Shown here in pieces: positions 1-8,985 of a stretch of 64,000 nt of DNA. A program made the position numbers and the translations under genes. Location: the NCBI RefSeq assembly GCF_003050935.1, contig NZ_QAOX01000005.1, positions 124,001 to 188,000 of the forward strand, given 5' to 3'. Below the pieces are notes generated by a model. It was not told the DNA's origin. It did not search any database and saw nothing but the letters and a program-made list of their open reading frames with translations. How positions within the stretch are numbered: the stretch's first letter is position 1; every line of letters begins with the position of its first letter. Source of the DNA: Luteibacter sp. OK325. Its GTDB lineage: Bacteria; Pseudomonadota; Gammaproteobacteria; Xanthomonadales; Rhodanobacteraceae.

Positions 1-1332
1 GCGCGTGTCCAGCGCACCGCCGATCGTACGCAGATCGGCGTAGGTAAGGACGCGATGGCTGCGCTCGCGCAGCCCGACGCCGGGATCGTCAAGGTTGGTC
101 CGTGGCATGTCCACACGCATGTCGACACCGGGGCCGTACTCGGTGCTGGCGTGGTGGGCCATCACCATCCCGCCGCCATCGCCGCTGTCTTCGGCCATCG
201 AGCCCATCATGTCGCGCATCGCCAGGCGCGGTCGGGAATCGAGTGCCGGCACCTCGGCGCGCATGCCCTCGCGTGGCGCTAGCGTGGCGCGGGCGAAACC
301 CGAGCGGTCGATCGACTGGGCGAAGATCGTATAGGCGGGGTCCTCGCGCGGCTCGATGATCACGTCATAGGTTTCCGCCGCGGAAAGGCGGAGCTCATCG
401 ACCATGACAGGCTCCACGTCCTGGCCGTCCGCGGCGACCACGCTCAGGCGCAGGCCAGGAATGCGCAGGTCGAAGATCGAGTTGGACGAACCGTTGATCA
501 GGCGCAGCCGGACCCGCTCGCCGGGCCGGAACAAGCCGGTCCAGTTGCCTGCCGGCGCGCTGCCGTTGACGAGGTAGGTGTACGTCGCGCCCGATACATC
601 GGCGAGGTCGCCAGGGTTCATCCGCATGCGGTTCCACATGCGACGCATGGCCATGGCATCGCCAAAGCCCTTCGCACGCGCGTCGCGCAAGAAGTCGGCA
701 ACGGTCGGCTGCGCGTAGTTGTAGATATCACTGCGCGAGCGCAGCTTGGCATAGAGGCGCTCGGGATCCTCATCGGTCCAGTCGCTGATAAGGATCACGT
801 GCTCACGGTCCACCGCGTGGCGTTCACCCTCCTTCGGGGCGATGACGATGGCACCGTACAGGCCGCTCTGTTCCTGGAAACGACTGTGTGCGTGATACCA
901 ATAGGTGCCCGATTGCTTCACGGCGAAGCGATAAGTGAACTCGCTGCGTGCCGGTATGCCGTCGAAGCTCAGGCCCGGCACGCCGTCCTGGTTGAAGGGC
1001 ACCACGAGGCCGTGCCAGTGAATCGACGACACGGTGTCGAGCTGGTTGCGCACGCGCAGGATGACGGACTCGCCCTCGCGCCAACGCAGGATCGGGCCCG
1101 GCACACCACCATTCACCGTCACGGCGGTCCGTGCGCGACCGGTGAAGTCGACGGCAGCCTGACGGATGTCCAGGGTCATGTCAGGGCCGGCCAGTTCGCC
1201 CGCACTCCGCATCGGCTCGGTCGCGGTGGCGGGTCGGACGACGCCGAAGCCCAGCCCGATGCCTGCCACCGCCACGCCCTGGACGAAACGGCGGCGTGGC
1301 AGGTGGATCGTTGGTTCGCCGTGATCGCGCAT
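1..1332 (-). CDS. copA: CopA-type multicopper oxidase, partial (3' end outside window)
   Basis: Periplasmic multicopper oxidase of the copper-resistance (CopA) type, which oxidises Cu(I) or other substrates with O2. The 444 codons present begin with a Tat signal (LPRRRFVQGVAVAG, residues 11-24) and contain the first cupredoxin domain with copper-ligand motifs HWHG (105-108) and WYHAHS (145-150), then a second cupredoxin domain (around 230-340). A Met/His/Asp-rich stretch near 385-420 (RDMMGSMAED, MVMAHHAS) is typical of CopA. The reading frame runs off the left edge, so the C-terminal ligands HxxHxH and HCHxxxH cannot be checked. The ATG at 1332 was chosen because the Tat motif follows and a GGGAAA-like ribosome site precedes it. 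It lies 89 bases after the adhesin gene on the same strand. Family assignment is secure; substrate is inferred. Confidence 0.9.
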   Translation of the reverse strand, partial: MRDHGEPTIHLPRRRFVQGVAVAGIGLGFGVVRPATATEPMRSAGELAGPDMTLDIRQAAVDFTGRARTAVTVNGGVPGPILRWREGESVILRVRNQLDTVSSIHWHGLVVPFNQDGVPGLSFDGIPARSEFTYRFAVKQSGTYWYHAHSRFQEQSGLYGAIVIAPKEGERHAVDREHVILISDWTDEDPERLYAKLRSRSDIYNYAQPTVADFLRDARAKGFGDAMAMRRMWNRMRMNPGDLADVSGATYTYLVNGSAPAGNWTGLFRPGERVRLRLINGSSNSIFDLRIPGLRLSVVAADGQDVEPVMVDELRLSAAETYDVIIEPREDPAYTIFAQSIDRSGFARATLAPREGMRAEVPALDSRPRLAMRDMMGSMAEDSGDGGGMVMAHHASTEYGPGVDMRVDMPRTNLDDPGVGLRERSHRVLTYADLRTIGGALDTR

Positions 1333-1421
1333 GTCGTTTCCCGAGCCCGGAACATCGAAAGAACACCGAGCGTAACGACGATGGTCGAGGCGCGACAACT
1401 CTGGAGCAGGCTCCGTGCGGC

Positions 1422-2360
1422 CTAACGGTAGCTCACGTTGACGACGATCGAAGCATTGGCCGCACCGGGCGTCACCGTCTGGCCGACGCGGCGATAGCGG
1501 GCGCGAAATCCGTAGCTGCGCCCTTCACGCACCGCCGGCAGGATCAAGGGCGACGGCCCGTTGGGTATGACCTGGGTATCGGGATCGTCACTGCGCAGTT
1601 CCACGGCGACGCCGGTGGCCGGAGCGGCGCCTCCGATCTTGAACAATGAGGCGTCGTGGTCGTCCGGCGCCGCCGTGAAGCTCATGAGTATCTGGGTGGC
1701 ATTCCTGCAACCGGTGGAGACCAGTGCCTGCGAGACCCACGGGCTGCTGCCGGCGACGAGCAGGTCGCGGCCATCGACCTTGTCCAGCGCAAAGGTGAGG
1801 CCGCGTGAGGCAAAGGCGCAGGTGGGTCGCTCCGGCTCGATACGCGTGTCCAGCAGGTCCACCCAGACCTGCGCACGGTCGTCGTAGCCGCCGCGGGCGA
1901 GTGTTCCCGAGGTAAGCGCCCCACCCTCGTCGACGGCGCCGGTCTTGATGAGCTGCACGCGGTAGTGCGAGACGAGGGTGGCATCGAAGATAAAGGGAAT
2001 CGACGTACGGTACGGCACGAGCAGCTCGCCGTTGTTGCCATTGTCGAAGTAAATACGGATGCCGACGCCGCGCACGTTGGTGTCGTAGATGCCGCCACCG
2101 CTGGCGCTGGGCGAGACGAAGCTACCCAGGCTGGACGTGCGGGTCGGGTAGAGGCATTTGAACCTGGAGGATGTCCAGCCCGTGGTGACTTTCTCCGCCA
2201 GAGGCGTGCCAACGGGGGCATCCACCGGCACGGAGACCGTACCGAACGAGAGGACCTGCGGGCCACCCTGTGAGGGATAACCCAGACAACCCGCATGCGC
2301 AGGCAGGGCGAACAAGGCAACAGGCAGGCAGGCGAGACGAACGATACGGGCAAGCGACAT
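1422..2360 (-). CDS. Fimbrial (type 1-like) tip adhesin
   Basis: 312-residue secreted protein with a clear signal peptide (about residues 1-23, ending LPAHA). It has the two-domain layout of chaperone-usher tip adhesins. An N-terminal receptor-binding-like domain covers about 24-175. A C-terminal pilin domain covers about 180-312, with a cysteine pair (CAFASRG and STGCRN) and the terminal beta strand ending VVNVSYR, whose penultimate aromatic residue is the usual chaperone-recognition signature. It would sit at the end of a pilus and bind a surface ligand. No chaperone, usher or major pilin gene lies upstream; ligD is divergent 142 bases away. The rest of the operon is either beyond the left edge or missing. 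Fimbrial family is confident; ligand unknown. Confidence 0.75.
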   Translation of the reverse strand: MSLARIVRLACLPVALFALPAHAGCLGYPSQGGPQVLSFGTVSVPVDAPVGTPLAEKVTTGWTSSRFKCLYPTRTSSLGSFVSPSASGGGIYDTNVRGVGIRIYFDNGNNGELLVPYRTSIPFIFDATLVSHYRVQLIKTGAVDEGGALTSGTLARGGYDDRAQVWVDLLDTRIEPERPTCAFASRGLTFALDKVDGRDLLVAGSSPWVSQALVSTGCRNATQILMSFTAAPDDHDASLFKIGGAAPATGVAVELRSDDPDTQVIPNGPSPLILPAVREGRSYGFRARYRRVGQTVTPGAANASIVVNVSYR

Positions 2361-2502
2361 GACGATGGCTTCACGAAGGAGAGACTGTATCGAGTCTGCT
2401 CACGCCACCACGTGATGCCCATCGGAGGATTCTGAAATAGCGCCGACAGCGCACCACCCGGGATGCACGGTCCATTCACCGCATCGCGCCAATGATCCGC
2501 CC

Positions 2503-5058
2503 ATGAGCCTGACGGATTATCGCCGCAAGCGGAACTTCACCAGGACGCGGGAGCCCGCCCCCGACGGCTCCGCGCGCGGGCGCGGCCGTGCCATCTTCGT
2601 CGTCCAGCTCCATCATGCATCGCGCCGGCACTTCGACTTCCGCCTGCAGGTAGGTGACGTGTTACGTAGCTGGGCCGTCCCCAAGGGACCCAGCTTCGAC
2701 CCGAAGGTGAAGCGACTTGCGGTGGAAGTCGAGGACCACCCGGTGTCCTATGCCGGTTTCGAAGGCGACATCGACGAAGGTTACGGCAAGGGCCATGTCG
2801 ACACGTTCGACCGTGGCGTCTGGTCCACCCCGGGCGACGCCGAGGCGCAGCTGCTCAAAGGTCACCTCACTTTCGAACTGTTCGGCGAACGTCTCAAAGG
2901 GAGCTGGCATCTGGTGCGTAGCGGGAAGAAGGAGCGCCAGCCCTCGTGGTTCCTGATCAAGGCGAGCGACGCCTACGCGAGCGATATGGAAGCCGACGAC
3001 TTGCTCGACGCGAAGATGCGCGAGAGCACACGCCGCGCGACGAAGAACCCGGTAGCAAGGGTTGGCGCAAAGAAAACGGCGGCGCCCACGAAGGCAGCGC
3101 CCAAGGCGCCGAAGGCACGACGCCTCCCGGTAACCACGTTGACCAGGGCGGCAGGCTCCCTCGAGGGGGCGCGCAAGGCAAAAGCCTCCGCCGAGTTCTT
3201 CGCGCCTCAGCTTGCGCGTCTTCGGGAGACACCGCCGCAAGGCGACGGTTGGCTGCACGAGGTGAAATGGGACGGCTATCGCATCCTGGCCGGCGTGGCC
3301 AAGGGAAAGGTCATGCTGTGGTCGCGCAATGCCTTGCCCTGGAATGATCGCCTGCCGGAAATCGTCGCCGCCATCGAAAGCCTCGGTCTGGAAAGCGCAC
3401 GGCTCGACGGCGAACTCATCGCGCTCGATACGCAGGGGCGCAGCGACTTCAATGCGCTGCAGCGCACGCTGTCCGGTGAACTGCAGGCACCGCTCGCCTA
3501 CATGCTTTTCGACATGCCTTATCTGCAAGGCTACGACCTCAGCAAGGTCGCGCTCAGGGACAGAAAGGCCTTGCTCGAACGGTTGCTTTCGCATGCACCT
3601 CGCCTGCTCTCCTACAGCGGTCACAACCTCGGCGACGGCGACCAGGTGTTCGCCATGGCGATGGAGCAGAAACTCGAAGGGATCATCTCCAAACGCGCCG
3701 ATGGCGGTTATCGCAGTGGTCGTAACGACGACTGGCTGAAGATCAAACGACTGGAGAGTGACGAGTTCGCCGTGGTCGGCTACACCCCGGCTAAAGGTTC
3801 CCGGTTGACCTTCGGCTCCCTGCTTCTCGCCAGACCCGACGCAGACGGCGGCTGGACGTACGTGGGTCGGGTCGGCACCGGGTTTACCGACGAGATGCTG
3901 CGCGAGCTGGGCAAGACCCTGACAAAACGCGGCGCGAAGAAGCCCACCGTGCGCATCGACGCCGTCGACCCGACCTTGCGCGGTGCGCTATGGGTTCCCC
4001 CTAAGGCGGTCGCCGAGGTGTATTACCGCGGCATCGGTAACAAGAACCTCCTGCGACAACCGAGCCTCAAGGCGTTGCGCGTGGATAAGGCGCCCGAGGA
4101 TCTGCGCGATTCCGACCGTCGCCCGGCGACAAGACGGGCCGGCAAGCCCGTGGCCGCAGGTGAAACCAGAACTGTCGGTAAAAGTATCGTCATCACCCAC
4201 CCCGACCGAATCGTGTTTCCCGACGACGGCATCACCAAACAACAGGTGGTGGACTACTACCGCGCCGTCATGCCATGGCTGCTTCCGGCGATCGCCGATC
4301 GGCCCACGTCGACGATTCGCTGTCCGGGTGGCATCGGCTCGCCCTGCTTCTTCCAGAAGCATGTGATGGCCGGTCTCGCGCACGTCGGCACGGCGAAGCT
4401 GAAAGAGGAGACAGGTGCCCAGGCGGTGTATCTGTACCCGAAGGACGAGGCCGGCGTGATCGAACTGGTCCAGTTCGGCGCGGTCGAATTCCATCCCTGG
4501 GGATCACACGTCAAGTCGCCGGATATCGCAGACCGCGTGGTGTTCGACCTCGATCCCGGGGAGGATGTCGAATGGCGCCGTGTGATCGCCGCCGCACGCA
4601 TGGTTCGCGGCTTTCTCGAGGAACTGGGGCTGGTTTCCTTCGTACGCAGCACGGGCGGCAAGGGCCTGCATGTGGTCGTGCCGTTGAACCCGGGCGCCGA
4701 CTGGAGCACGGTGAAGGACTTCGCCCGCGGCTTCGCGGAAACGTTGGCACAACTGCATCCCCTGGAGTTCGTCGCCACGGCCAGCAAGCGCTTCCGCCGC
4801 GGGAAGATCTACGTCGACTACTTGCGCAACGGCCGTGGCGCGACGGCGGTCGCTTCCTATTCGCTGCGGTCACGGCCAGGCGCCCCCGTGGCCGTGCCGC
4901 TGCGCTGGGAAGAACTGGGCAAGCTCAAATCCGGCAACGCGTTCGACCTGGCCGCTGTGCCGAAGCGGCTCGCTCGGCTGAAGAAAGACCCCTGGGAAGG
5001 TATCGACCAGGTGCAACAGGACCTCGAAGCGGTCAATGAGGTCCTCTCGGCGCGCTGA
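2503..5058 (+). CDS. ligD: DNA ligase D (multifunctional NHEJ ligase)
   Basis: 851-residue three-domain enzyme for Ku-dependent non-homologous end joining. Order is phosphoesterase (about 30-180, motif VVQLHHASRRHFDFRL), a basic Ala/Lys linker (about 180-230), ATP-dependent ligase core (about 230-530, adenylated Lys255 in EVKWDGYR), then primase-polymerase (about 560-850, catalytic DLD in VVFDLDPGED). All three modules look intact, as in Pseudomonas LigD. The start at 2503 gives the normal short lead before the phosphoesterase domain. It is divergent from the adhesin gene, with 47 bases to the acyltransferase. No ku gene is present in this window, so the partner must be elsewhere. Confidence 0.96.
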   Translation: MSLTDYRRKRNFTRTREPAPDGSARGRGRAIFVVQLHHASRRHFDFRLQVGDVLRSWAVPKGPSFDPKVKRLAVEVEDHPVSYAGFEGDIDEGYGKGHVDTFDRGVWSTPGDAEAQLLKGHLTFELFGERLKGSWHLVRSGKKERQPSWFLIKASDAYASDMEADDLLDAKMRESTRRATKNPVARVGAKKTAAPTKAAPKAPKARRLPVTTLTRAAGSLEGARKAKASAEFFAPQLARLRETPPQGDGWLHEVKWDGYRILAGVAKGKVMLWSRNALPWNDRLPEIVAAIESLGLESARLDGELIALDTQGRSDFNALQRTLSGELQAPLAYMLFDMPYLQGYDLSKVALRDRKALLERLLSHAPRLLSYSGHNLGDGDQVFAMAMEQKLEGIISKRADGGYRSGRNDDWLKIKRLESDEFAVVGYTPAKGSRLTFGSLLLARPDADGGWTYVGRVGTGFTDEMLRELGKTLTKRGAKKPTVRIDAVDPTLRGALWVPPKAVAEVYYRGIGNKNLLRQPSLKALRVDKAPEDLRDSDRRPATRRAGKPVAAGETRTVGKSIVITHPDRIVFPDDGITKQQVVDYYRAVMPWLLPAIADRPTSTIRCPGGIGSPCFFQKHVMAGLAHVGTAKLKEETGAQAVYLYPKDEAGVIELVQFGAVEFHPWGSHVKSPDIADRVVFDLDPGEDVEWRRVIAAARMVRGFLEELGLVSFVRSTGGKGLHVVVPLNPGADWSTVKDFARGFAETLAQLHPLEFVATASKRFRRGKIYVDYLRNGRGATAVASYSLRSRPGAPVAVPLRWEELGKLKSGNAFDLAAVPKRLARLKKDPWEGIDQVQQDLEAVNEVLSAR

Positions 5059-5105
5059 TGGGGCGATCCAAGTAAACTGCGGCCTCATCCTTTCGTGACG
5101 ACCTT

Positions 5106-5996
5106 ATGTTCGTTTCGCTCCCCCGATTCCTGCGCATTCCCCTCGCCTGCGTCCCGCTCTTCGTCAGTACGGTGCTGCACGTGGGGCCGCTCCTGCTGCT
5201 GACGGTGGTTCGCCTGATCATTCCGGTGCGCGCCATGCGCAACGGCTTTGCACCCGTCCTGGTGCATATCGCGGAGAGCTGGCTCAGCGTCAACGCCTGG
5301 CTGTTCGCTGCCTTTACCCGCACGCAGTGGCAGGTGGAGGGGCTGGAGGGCCTGAGTGCACGTGAGAATTATCTGGTGGTGTGCAACCACCAAAGCTGGG
5401 TGGATATTCCGGCGCTGCAGAAGATCTTCAACCGGCGCATTCCTTTCATGCGCTTCTTCCTGAAGAGCCAGCTGATCTGGGTGCCCCTGCTCGGGCCGGC
5501 CTGGTGGGCGCTGGACTTCCCCTTCATGAAGCGTCATTCGAAGCAGGAACTGGAAGCGAAGCCGGAACTGCGCGGCAAGGATCGCGAAGCCACCCGCCGC
5601 GCCTGCGAGAAGTTCAGCCATGTACCGGTCTCGGTGATGAACTTCACTGAGGGCACGCGATTTACCAAGGCCAAGCACGACGCGCAGAAGTCGCCGTATA
5701 CGCACCTCCTGCGACCGAAGGCCGGCGGCGTCGCGTTCGTGATCGACGCCATGGGCGACGCGATTCGCCAGATGCTCGACGTCACGATTGTCTACCCGGC
5801 GGGACCGGGCACGATGATGGACCTGATCGCCGGTCGCATTCGCGAAATTCGCATCCACGTGCGCCGCCTGTCCATCGATCCTTCGATGCGCGGCGACTAC
5901 GAGAACGATGCGGTGTATCGCGAGCGCTTCCAGAACTGGGTGAACCAGCTCTGGGCAGAGAAAGATGCGCGCATTACAGCGATGCTAAGCCACTGA
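5106..5996 (+). CDS. YihG-like 1-acyl-glycerol-3-phosphate acyltransferase
   Basis: 296-residue inner-membrane acyltransferase of the PlsC superfamily, the YihG-type branch that makes phosphatidic acid or exchanges acyl chains. Catalytic HX4D is visible as NHQSWVD (about residues 96-102) and the substrate-binding motif as FTEGTRFT (about 180-187). Hydrophobic segments at about 10-45 anchor it to the membrane. It starts 47 bases after ligD and is followed by a perfect REP hairpin that also ends the convergent beta-lactamase gene. Family is confident; exact acyl acceptor is inferred. Confidence 0.88.
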   Translation: MFVSLPRFLRIPLACVPLFVSTVLHVGPLLLLTVVRLIIPVRAMRNGFAPVLVHIAESWLSVNAWLFAAFTRTQWQVEGLEGLSARENYLVVCNHQSWVDIPALQKIFNRRIPFMRFFLKSQLIWVPLLGPAWWALDFPFMKRHSKQELEAKPELRGKDREATRRACEKFSHVPVSVMNFTEGTRFTKAKHDAQKSPYTHLLRPKAGGVAFVIDAMGDAIRQMLDVTIVYPAGPGTMMDLIAGRIREIRIHVRRLSIDPSMRGDYENDAVYRERFQNWVNQLWAEKDARITAMLSH

Positions 5997-6014
5997 GCCG
6001 GCCAGACCTGCTGT

Positions 6015-6068
6015 TGTAGGAGCCGATTCATCGGCGAATGGGTGCTCGCCGATGAATCGGCTCCTACA
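6015..6068. repeat. REP hairpin pair (type B), probably bidirectional terminator
   Basis: Two copies of the 23-base REP unit of this genome (TGTAGGAGCCG then ATTCATCGGCGA) stand head to head, separated by about eight bases, making a near-perfect 54-base palindrome between two convergent genes. Probably a REP doublet able to end or protect both transcripts. Confidence 0.85.
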
Positions 6069-6085
6069 GGAAGCGAGGCCCGGGA

Positions 6086-6907
6086 TTACCTGGCCGCTTC
6101 CCTGGCGAGGACTTCGTCGAGCCTCTCGCGGCCCGCGTCCGCATAGGTCTTGCAGGTCTTGCCTTCGCCCTGTTCCGGGTGAGGCGTGATCAGGACATCG
6201 CAGGGCAGTGCGGCAACGCGGTCGAAGGTCTTGCGGTACTCGGCGACATACGCCGGATGATCGCTGAAGCGATAGGTGCCTGCCGCGAACGCATAGAGGC
6301 TGTCGGCAAAGGCGATGCTCTTGCACGACGTGCCCTCGCACGACTGCCATGTCCATGCCGTGCCGCCCGGCGTATGGCCGGGTGTGATGTGCGCGGTCAG
6401 TGACAATGGCCCCACGTGCACCACCGTGCCGTCGACGATATCGCCCTTCGCGTCGACCTTGGGATAGGCCTTTTCGGTCGGATCGTATTGCGGATCGTCA
6501 GGATACTTTCCACCCAGACGCATCGCTTCGGCAGCCTTTGCCGTCGCTCGCACCGGTGCGCCGCTGTCCTTCGCCAGTTGCGCGATGGCACCGGCGTGAT
6601 CGTGGTGCGGATGCGTGTTGAGGATCAGCTTGATGTCTTCGACGCGAAAGCCGAGCTTGCGGATGTTCGCCTCGATCAGCTTCGCGTTGGACACATAGGG
6701 CGCGTCGATCAACACGTGGCCCTGAGGCGAGGTGATGAGAACCGCCGAAAGGCCCTTCGTGCCGACGAAGTACGTGTTGCCATAGATGACGTGCGGCGCG
6801 ACCGGTTGCGTCCATGCCGGATTGGCTCCCGTGACGACCGGTGCGGCGTCATGGGCGAAAGCGGGCAGGGCGGTGCAGCAGGCGAGGGCGAGCAGGGTGC
6901 GGCGCAT
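6086..6907 (-). CDS. Subclass B3 metallo-beta-lactamase
   Basis: 273-residue periplasmic zinc hydrolase. The signal peptide is MRRTLLALACCTALPAFA. All zinc ligands of the B3 subclass can be found: THPHHDHAG supplies His116, His118, Asp120 and His121 (BBL numbers), GHTPGG supplies His196 and TPHPEQ supplies His263. The B3-specific stretch from WTWQSCEG through ADSL to YRFSDHP is also present, which separates it from generic MBL-fold enzymes. The ATG at 6907 was chosen over a far upstream in-frame ATG because the signal peptide starts there and AAGGGA lies upstream. Expected to hydrolyse beta-lactams including carbapenems; activity is not shown by sequence alone. Confidence 0.88.
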   Translation of the reverse strand: MRRTLLALACCTALPAFAHDAAPVVTGANPAWTQPVAPHVIYGNTYFVGTKGLSAVLITSPQGHVLIDAPYVSNAKLIEANIRKLGFRVEDIKLILNTHPHHDHAGAIAQLAKDSGAPVRATAKAAEAMRLGGKYPDDPQYDPTEKAYPKVDAKGDIVDGTVVHVGPLSLTAHITPGHTPGGTAWTWQSCEGTSCKSIAFADSLYAFAAGTYRFSDHPAYVAEYRKTFDRVAALPCDVLITPHPEQGEGKTCKTYADAGRERLDEVLAREAAR

Positions 6908-7002
6908 ATCGGTGGTTCCCTTCGGAAGGCGGAACGCAGGATAGGCGAGGGGGTAGGGCGGATGGGTGCCAGGGAACGGGCGAAGTTGTGGCAAGCGAGC
7001 GT

Positions 7003-7071
7003 TCGCCGATGAATCGGCTCCCACAGGGAGCAGGTAGCCAAGCCTCTTGTGGGAGCCGCTTCAGCGGCGAT
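7003..7071. repeat. REP pair (one type B, one type A)
   Basis: An inverted type B unit (7003-7025, GCCGATGAATCGGC core) and a type A unit (7048-7071, GCCGCTTCAGCGGC core) face each other between the lactamase promoter region and the end of the PepSY gene. Confidence 0.85.
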
Positions 7072-7074
7072 GAT

Positions 7075-8175
7075 TCAGCCGGTAGCGCCGCTAGCCTGTG
7101 GGAAGGTGGGACGGTGTTGGCGGGCGCGCCAGAAGAGGAAGCCGGTGACCAGGAGGAACATCGGCAGCATGCCGGTGAGGCAAGCCACGATGCGCCAGAG
7201 CAGACCGCCGACGGCCGCCGAGTGGATCGGAAACAGGGCATTGGCCAGGCGCAGGCCCGGTCCGAGTTTCGTCGCATCGTCGCCACCGATCACGCGCGCG
7301 GCCACCGGGTCCATCCACAACGAACTGCGACCGTCCTTGTTCCATTCGCCGGGACGGCGGACGCGCAGGACGAGCGTGCCGTTGTCCTTCTGCGGCAGCA
7401 TCAGGCGGGTGAGTTCAGCTTCGGGAGCGGCGGCCTGGGCGGCGGCGAGGACGGCCGGCCAGTCGATATCCCCGTGCGCGGGCGGCAGCTTCGGTGGCTT
7501 GGCGGGCGGGGCTTCATGGAAGGCCGAGGCGAGACCATTACGTACCGCGCCGCGATACGCCATGGTGGTGCCGGTGCCGATCATGACGATAAGCAAGGGC
7601 AGGGCAGCGACGCCGACGAAGCGGTGGAAGCTTGCCCAACGGAGCACGGGCGGGTTGGTGTGCGGCTTGAGGTGTTTCAGCGCGCGACGACGCCCGGGCC
7701 AATAAAGCCACACGCCCGAGAACAGCATGAACAAGCCGGTGCATGCGACGACGCCGAGGATGGTTTCACCTACTTCACCGCTCAGGAGATGGGTGTGCCA
7801 ATCCATCAGCAAGAGCATGACGTCGCCGGTCTTTTCGCGGCGCAGGAGCAGCTCTCCGGTGGTCGCGTCGAAGTAGCTGCGGCCGCCGCCGCGCGACTGG
7901 GCTTCCCATACCGGTAGTTCCTCGTCCGGCAGCGAGAGGCCCCGCAAACCCTTGCCGTCCGGGGACGCGAGCAGGGTCGCCAGCGAATGCCCTTGGGTCG
8001 CCAGGTCCGGCAGGGGGCGCGATGTCAGTCCGGGGTGGCCGGCCGCGAACAGCGGGTCCTCCCACAGCAAGACGCTGCCGGTGAGGGTCACCAGTGCCAG
8101 CACGAGGCCAAGGCTGAGGCCAAGCCACAGGTGCATCGTTTTCAGCGTCGAACGGAAACGGCGCGGGTGCGGCAT
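7075..8175 (-). CDS. PepSY-associated transmembrane protein
   Basis: 366-residue inner-membrane protein of the PepSY-TM family, commonly linked to siderophore or iron-reduction functions in Gram-negative bacteria. Four main hydrophobic helices are visible: about 15-38 (GLSLGLVLALVTLTGSVLLW), 143-163, 195-215 and near the C terminus (335-352). Two periplasmic PepSY-like segments lie between them, and HTHLLSGEVG and HRFVG are His-containing helix ends seen in this family. A Fur-like box lies about 41 bases before the start codon, which supports iron repression. The stop is only four bases beyond a REP unit. Function beyond iron-related membrane protein is not established. Confidence 0.82.
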   Translation of the reverse strand: MPHPRRFRSTLKTMHLWLGLSLGLVLALVTLTGSVLLWEDPLFAAGHPGLTSRPLPDLATQGHSLATLLASPDGKGLRGLSLPDEELPVWEAQSRGGGRSYFDATTGELLLRREKTGDVMLLLMDWHTHLLSGEVGETILGVVACTGLFMLFSGVWLYWPGRRRALKHLKPHTNPPVLRWASFHRFVGVAALPLLIVMIGTGTTMAYRGAVRNGLASAFHEAPPAKPPKLPPAHGDIDWPAVLAAAQAAAPEAELTRLMLPQKDNGTLVLRVRRPGEWNKDGRSSLWMDPVAARVIGGDDATKLGPGLRLANALFPIHSAAVGGLLWRIVACLTGMLPMFLLVTGFLFWRARQHRPTFPQASGATG

Positions 8176-8215
8176 GAAGACGGCCTTGCGGGAAGCGAAA
8201 GGCCGTCATCGTAGG

Positions 8216-8230
8216 TGCGAATGATTCTCA
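8216..8230 (-). promoter_or_regulatory. Fur-like box
   Basis: On the minus strand the 15 bases read TGAGAATCATTCGCA, matching the 7-1-7 Fur palindrome (TGAGAAT, one base, ATTCTCA) at all but one arm position. It lies 41 bases upstream of the PepSY gene start, where a repressor would block transcription. Confidence 0.55.
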
Positions 8231-8247
8231 GATCAATTGACAGTTTC

Positions 8248-8889
8248 TTACGATGGCCAGTGGTTATGCAGGATGCACTGGGTGAAATCGGTGCGCTTGA
8301 AGCCCGGCTGCTTGTAGGCCATGACGTCGGATTTCACGTTTCCGAAGGTCGTTTCCGGCTTGTTGCGGACACCGTTGTAGAAGGCGTCGATGATGCCTTC
8401 CTTGAAGGCGCCGCCACGCGGGTGCACCTGCGCCACGGTCTCGCGGTCGCTGGTCGCCACGTTCTCGAAGCCGAGGCCGAGCACGTCCATTTCGACGCCG
8501 GCGGTGACCAGGGCGATTTCCGGCTTCATGTGCTGTGGCACGCCAGGCGTGGTGTGTAGCGCGATCGAGGCCCAGACGATGTCGATCTGGGCTTCGTCGA
8601 TGCCCTTCGAGCGTAGGAAGTCGCGAGCGGTGTTGGCACCGTCCACCTCGAAGCGCTCGGTCTTGCTCGAATAGGCCGGGACCAGGCCCATGTCGTGGAA
8701 CATGGCACCTGCGTAGAGCAGCTCGGGGTCGAACGCCAGGCCCTTGGCCTTGCCGGTCAGGGCGCCGAACAGGAAGACGCGGCGGGAGTGGTGGTAAAGA
8801 AGGTCGGTTTCGGTGTCGCGCACCAGATCAGTGATCTCGCGGGCGAGGGCGCTGTCGGGAATGGCGATGCCGGCAATGGTCGTGGACAT
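8248..8889 (-). CDS. HD-domain hydrolase, cyanamide-hydratase-like family
   Basis: 213-residue cytoplasmic metal-dependent hydrolase. HD-superfamily ligands are seen as HSRR (about residue 33) and FHDMGL (about 62-67), with RFEVDGANTARDFL and ALHTT downstream. This combination resembles the HD branch that includes fungal cyanamide hydratase. The ATG at 8889 was chosen because the domain begins right after it; the same frame stays open upstream only as the antisense of the divergent regulator gene. It is transcribed divergently from the GlxA-like regulator, its likely controller. Substrate in bacteria is unknown. Confidence 0.8.
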   Translation of the reverse strand: MSTTIAGIAIPDSALAREITDLVRDTETDLLYHHSRRVFLFGALTGKAKGLAFDPELLYAGAMFHDMGLVPAYSSKTERFEVDGANTARDFLRSKGIDEAQIDIVWASIALHTTPGVPQHMKPEIALVTAGVEMDVLGLGFENVATSDRETVAQVHPRGGAFKEGIIDAFYNGVRNKPETTFGNVKSDVMAYKQPGFKRTDFTQCILHNHWPS

Positions 8890-8985
8890 GGCGGTGGGCC
8901 TCATGCGGTGGGTGCAACCATTGGACGCTCTCCGGCGGCCGTCTTGATTTGACTCGACATAGCAATTTCTGCCATGTTGTGCGCC

